Shown here in pieces: positions 3,595 through 6,096 of a stretch of DNA of 6,096 nucleotides. A model generated the notes under the pieces. The model was not told where the DNA came from and made no database searches. It saw only the letters and a list, made by a program, of their open reading frames with translations. Each line of letters begins with the position of its first letter. Positions within the stretch are counted from its first letter, which is position 1. The stretch comes from Gammaproteobacteria bacterium (lineage in GTDB: Bacteria > Pseudomonadota > Gammaproteobacteria > Burkholderiales > Thiobacillaceae): the NCBI GenBank assembly GCA_018820745.1, contig JAHJNP010000201.1:1-6096 (forward strand). The letters run 5' to 3'. The position numbers and the translations under genes are program-made.

Positions 3595-5115
3595 ATGACA
3601 TCGCCCATGCCCGATCTTTTCGATATGTTGAGTACGATCGCCCGCCGCAGAAAAGTCATAGCGGGATCGCCGTTTGCCACAGCGAAAGCCACCGAAAAAT
3701 GGCTGAAAGCCTTGCCTGCGGACTCGGATTACGATGCGCATCATGCGCTGGTCGAAGGGCTGGAACGTTTCAACGCGGAAAATGAAGCGGCCACGCTCGG
3801 CCGCATGAAGTCGCTGATGGCGCTGGAAGAGGCGGGCCTGCCCTTGCAGTTGCGCATTGTCGAACAGTATGTGCGCAACCAGGCCTCGTTCCGCCTGGCG
3901 CGCCAGGCCTTGTGGCGCGAATCGTGGGTGTTCTGGTCGCTGCTGGCGGAGGCCTGGCTCGGCATGCTGAAGCAGGCCTACCGGGGTCCGGCCAGCGTGG
4001 AACTCAAGCCATTTGCTGCCGAAATTGCCACCCGTGCGCTGCGCTACGCAGGTCTGGTCATGCGCTGGAACTATCATCAGGCGCGCGATCCGGCCGGATC
4101 GGCCTGGCGCCGCGTGCACAAGATATACCGCCTGATCGAGCGCGATGGGTTTGCCACCCAGACGGTGCAGATCAATGCACGCCCCACCCACTGCGCACGC
4201 GAATACACGCTGGTGGTGCTGATGGGGTTGGTGCATCCGCTGGGCTACCGCACGCAGGAAATCGAAACCATTGCGCAGATTTTTGAGGGCTACGAGCCAT
4301 TGTCCCTGCCCGCAACCGTGCCGCAGCGCGAGGCGCACACGCACGTGGTGGATCTGTCGCTGAGCGACGGCGCCTGCGTGCTGGACAATGACTGGGTACA
4401 GGGTCGTCGTCTGCGTTACCTGGCTCTGCGTCCGCTCATCGACCACCTGAAGTCGCTCGATCAAACCTCGGCGCCGGAGGGGGAAAACGGGCTTACCCAG
4501 CAAGTGGCGAGCCTGATCGAACGCGGCGGCATCCGCCGCAGCCGTCAACGCACCAACCGATTCGGCCGTGTGTGGGTGGCAGCGGGGATGGCCAATATCC
4601 TGGCTGCCCTGGCCCATTCCGACGCAGCCAAGCCCCGGCCGACCCTTGAGCCGTGGATGTTGCGCGACGAGAGCACGGAGGGCATGGGCTTTGCGCTGCC
4701 CGAGGCGTCGACGCTGCCGCATGGCCGCCTGGTGGCCGTGTCCTGGGACCCGGCGGAAAATATCTGGCAGTTGCTGGCGATCCGCTGGAACCGCGAGGAA
4801 GACGACCAGCACATGGTCGGCACGCAGCGCCTGTCACACCACCCCAAGCGGGTGGAAATCCATTTCGAGCCGGATGGGCAGGGGGGGACGCAGGAAAAGA
4901 CCTGGGCCGTGTTCATGCCGATGACCCATCTCGATCAAGGGGTCAGCAACCTGCTGATTCCCAAGACGCATTACCGCCTGGGCGCGCCGCTGATGCTGCG
5001 TGATGGCGACATGCTCTATCGGCTGCGGCTGGGTGAGGTGCAGGAAAGCCACGAAGGCTGGCTGCGCGTGGGGATGGACGTGATCGGGCGGGAGCAGTTC
5101 GCCGTCGCCGCCTGA
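3595..5115 (+). CDS. PilZ-like domain protein, conserved betaproteobacterial type
   Basis: This is a 506-residue soluble protein of unassigned function. The N-terminal two thirds are helical, with repeated Leu/Trp-rich blocks such as LWRESWVFWSLLAEAWLGML, and resemble a family I recall from betaproteobacteria. The C-terminal part carries an arginine cluster (R314-R322) containing an RxxxR (R315/R319). It is followed by D358-E-S-T-E-G363, the DxSxxG motif, and then by W-Q-L-L-A-I-R-W near residue 390. RxxxR plus DxSxxG is the cyclic-di-GMP-binding signature of PilZ domains, so a c-di-GMP-responsive role is likely but unproven. No signal peptide or membrane span is seen. The ATG at 3595 has no clear Shine-Dalgarno; an in-frame ATG at 3607 is an alternative. 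The gene is convergent with the Nudix gene, 17 bp away. Long antisense open frames inside it are shadows. Confidence 0.75.
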   Translation: MTSPMPDLFDMLSTIARRRKVIAGSPFATAKATEKWLKALPADSDYDAHHALVEGLERFNAENEAATLGRMKSLMALEEAGLPLQLRIVEQYVRNQASFRLARQALWRESWVFWSLLAEAWLGMLKQAYRGPASVELKPFAAEIATRALRYAGLVMRWNYHQARDPAGSAWRRVHKIYRLIERDGFATQTVQINARPTHCAREYTLVVLMGLVHPLGYRTQEIETIAQIFEGYEPLSLPATVPQREAHTHVVDLSLSDGACVLDNDWVQGRRLRYLALRPLIDHLKSLDQTSAPEGENGLTQQVASLIERGGIRRSRQRTNRFGRVWVAAGMANILAALAHSDAAKPRPTLEPWMLRDESTEGMGFALPEASTLPHGRLVAVSWDPAENIWQLLAIRWNREEDDQHMVGTQRLSHHPKRVEIHFEPDGQGGTQEKTWAVFMPMTHLDQGVSNLLIPKTHYRLGAPLMLRDGDMLYRLRLGEVQESHEGWLRVGMDVIGREQFAVAA

Positions 5116-5130
5116 TCCCACTTGATGGGA
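5116..5130. terminator. Short hairpin between convergent genes
   Basis: TCCCA-CTTGA-TGGGA is a 5-bp perfect stem lying exactly in the 17-bp gap between two convergent stop codons. There is no T run, and the stem is short, so a bidirectional terminator role is only suggested by position. Confidence 0.3.
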
Positions 5131-5132
5131 AA

Positions 5133-5666
5133 TCAGCGCGTGCGGATGTCGCCGAAATGAAAGGCGAATGAGCCCGTGCGACGGTCGCTGAAATACTGCT
5201 CCAGCGTGGCGCGCACGGTGCGGAAGGCGATTTCGTCCCAGGGAATTTCGGCTTCGGTGAACAGTCGGGTTTCCAGCGATTCGATGCCGGGCTGAAAATC
5301 CAGGTCCAGCAGCCGGGCGCGGAACATCAAATACACCTGGTTGATGTGCGGCAGGTTGAACAAGGTATACAAGCTGCCGATTTCGATGTGCGCCCCAGCT
5401 TCCTCCCAGGTTTCGCGCGCGGCGCCCTCGAGCGTGGTCTCCCCGTTCTCCATGAAGCCGGCCGGCAGCGTCCACAGCCCATATTTGGGTTCGATGGCGC
5501 GGCGGCACAGCAGCACCTTGTCTTCCCATTCCGGGATGCAGCCGACCACCATTTTGGGGTTCTGATAATGGATGGTGCCGCAGCCGGGACACACATGGCG
5601 CGGCAGATGGTCGCCTTCGGGCACGCGCAGCGTCACGATGCTGCCACATTCACTGCAAAAATTCAT
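5133..5666 (-). CDS. Nudix hydrolase with N-terminal zinc ribbon
   Basis: This is a 177-residue hydrolase expected to cleave nucleoside diphosphate-linked substrates such as ADP-ribose or dinucleotides, using Mg2+. Residues 4-29 form a zinc ribbon (C4xxC7 and C26xxC29), as in Nudix_N_2-type proteins. The Nudix box lies at 70-92, following L-W-T-L-P-A. It fits GX5EX7REUXEEXGU with G70, E76, R84-E85, E88-E89 and G91, so the catalytic glutamates are all present. I chose the ATG at 5664-5666 because GGAAG lies 5-6 nt upstream and the zinc ribbon begins at residue 4. The same frame stays open 29 codons further upstream, but that extension has no family character. The exact substrate is not evident. 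Confidence 0.92.
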   Translation of the reverse strand: MNFCSECGSIVTLRVPEGDHLPRHVCPGCGTIHYQNPKMVVGCIPEWEDKVLLCRRAIEPKYGLWTLPAGFMENGETTLEGAARETWEEAGAHIEIGSLYTLFNLPHINQVYLMFRARLLDLDFQPGIESLETRLFTEAEIPWDEIAFRTVRATLEQYFSDRRTGSFAFHFGDIRTR

Positions 5667-5829
5667 GTTGCTTCCAATCTGCCGGGTTGCGCGCCACGGT
5701 AGCAAAATTCCCACACCTCGAGCAAGGTGAAACTGGTGCGTGGTTGTTGACACTTTAGTGGCTTACGGGTGGAACCGAGCGGCGCGAGCGATTATCATCT
5801 AAGACCATTATCCGTTGTGCTGATTGTCC
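5667..5829. promoter_or_regulatory. Divergent intergenic region (Nudix / AAA+ ATPase)
   Basis: This region must hold promoters for both divergent genes. On the plus strand TATCAT (5793-5798, 5 of 6) gives a possible -10 with a poor -35 (TGGAAC, 5770-5775, 17-nt spacer), placing transcription start about 25 nt before the ATPase ATG. A perfect TTGACA at 5747-5752 has no matching -10 at the right distance. No clear promoter is seen for the Nudix gene. Confidence 0.35.
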
Positions 5830-6096
5830 ATGCGTCCCTCCCACATTGAAACCATCCTCGACCGCGAATTTGAAAGCGCCGCCGACGGCTACCACACGCC
5901 GGTGATGCTATGGGGCCCGCCGGGCGTCGGCAAGTCGCAGATCGTCGCCAAGATTGCGCAGCGGCACGCCGTGCCGCTGATCGACATCCGCCTGTCGCAG
6001 ATGGAGCCGACCGACCTGCGCGGCATTCCGTTCCGCAACGGCCATCTGGTCGAGTGGTCGATTCCCGCGGTGCTGCCGGATGCCGAGCGCCACGGC
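5830..6096 (+). CDS. MoxR-type AAA+ ATPase, N-terminal part (runs off right edge)
   Basis: Eighty-nine codons are visible. The protein opens MRPSHIETILDREFESA, and residues 21-36 read YHTPVMLWGPPGVGKS, with a textbook Walker A (GPPGVGKS, 29-36). This is followed by Q-I-V-A and then D-I-R-L-S-Q-M-E-P-T-D-L-R-G-I-P, typical of the MoxR group, in which the ATPase acts as a chaperone-like partner of a VWA-domain protein usually encoded downstream. Walker B, sensor motifs and the partner gene lie outside the window. The ATG at 5830-5832 has no strong Shine-Dalgarno. The antisense frame over it (5908-6093) is a shadow. Confidence 0.85.
   Translation, partial: MRPSHIETILDREFESAADGYHTPVMLWGPPGVGKSQIVAKIAQRHAVPLIDIRLSQMEPTDLRGIPFRNGHLVEWSIPAVLPDAERHG

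Noticed and set aside
3346..4812. 488-codon open frame on the minus strand
   Set aside because: It is antisense to the PilZ-like gene, begins inside it and runs through the split tRNA; His/Gln/Arg-rich low-information composition typical of a GC-rich shadow frame.
4834..5649. 271-codon minus-strand frame
   Set aside because: It overlaps the Nudix gene in another frame and the antisense of the PilZ-like gene; no family features.
5747..5752. TTGACA as the -35 of the ATPase promoter
   Set aside because: No -10-like sequence occurs 16-18 nt downstream (ggaac region); TATCAT at 5793 is too far to pair with it.

Overview
The window reads as GC-rich chromosomal DNA of a betaproteobacterium, probably in the order Burkholderiales. 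This rests on codon usage and on recognised family resemblances of the acpS, radical SAM, PilZ-like and MoxR-type genes, not on any search. Two conserved blocks flank an accessory region that has clearly been built by insertion.

Left block (1-1690, all minus strand): in transcription order higB toxin, higA antitoxin, a radical SAM protein, and the start of acpS (holo-ACP synthase), which runs off the left edge. The genes are tightly packed: 11 nt between higB and higA, 24 nt between higA and the radical SAM gene, and a 4-bp ATGA overlap into acpS. A perfect inverted repeat lies just upstream of higB, where an autoregulatory operator would be expected.

Middle (1738-3368): this is the main discovery. 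A chromosomal tRNA-Ser(UGA) gene on the minus strand is cut in two within its anticodon loop. Its 5' half is at 3330-3368 and its 3' half at 1738-1796. The halves rejoin with a perfect anticodon stem. Between them sits a 1,540-bp insert bounded by a 9-bp direct repeat (gttttcaag). The insert carries (a) the first 20 codons of a tyrosine-recombinase integrase, facing inward from the left end; (b) a 307-codon AbiJ/HEPN-type abortive-infection gene; (c) a complete, well-folded and different tRNA-Ser(UGA) that can replace the broken one; and (d) an imperfect 21-bp direct repeat near both ends that could be integrase arm sites. The element therefore breaks a host tRNA gene, supplies a substitute, and carries one defence gene. 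Having lost its integrase, it appears to be stuck. The dead tRNA halves show the beginnings of decay.

Right block (3384-6096): a plus-strand gene for a PilZ-like protein of about 500 residues, preceded by a good candidate sigma-54 promoter; a convergent minus-strand Nudix hydrolase with a zinc ribbon; and, divergent from that, the start of a MoxR-type AAA+ ATPase that runs off the right edge. These look like ordinary core genes.

All calls come from reading the sequence by eye. Family names are from recognised motifs, and promoter calls are weak unless stated.
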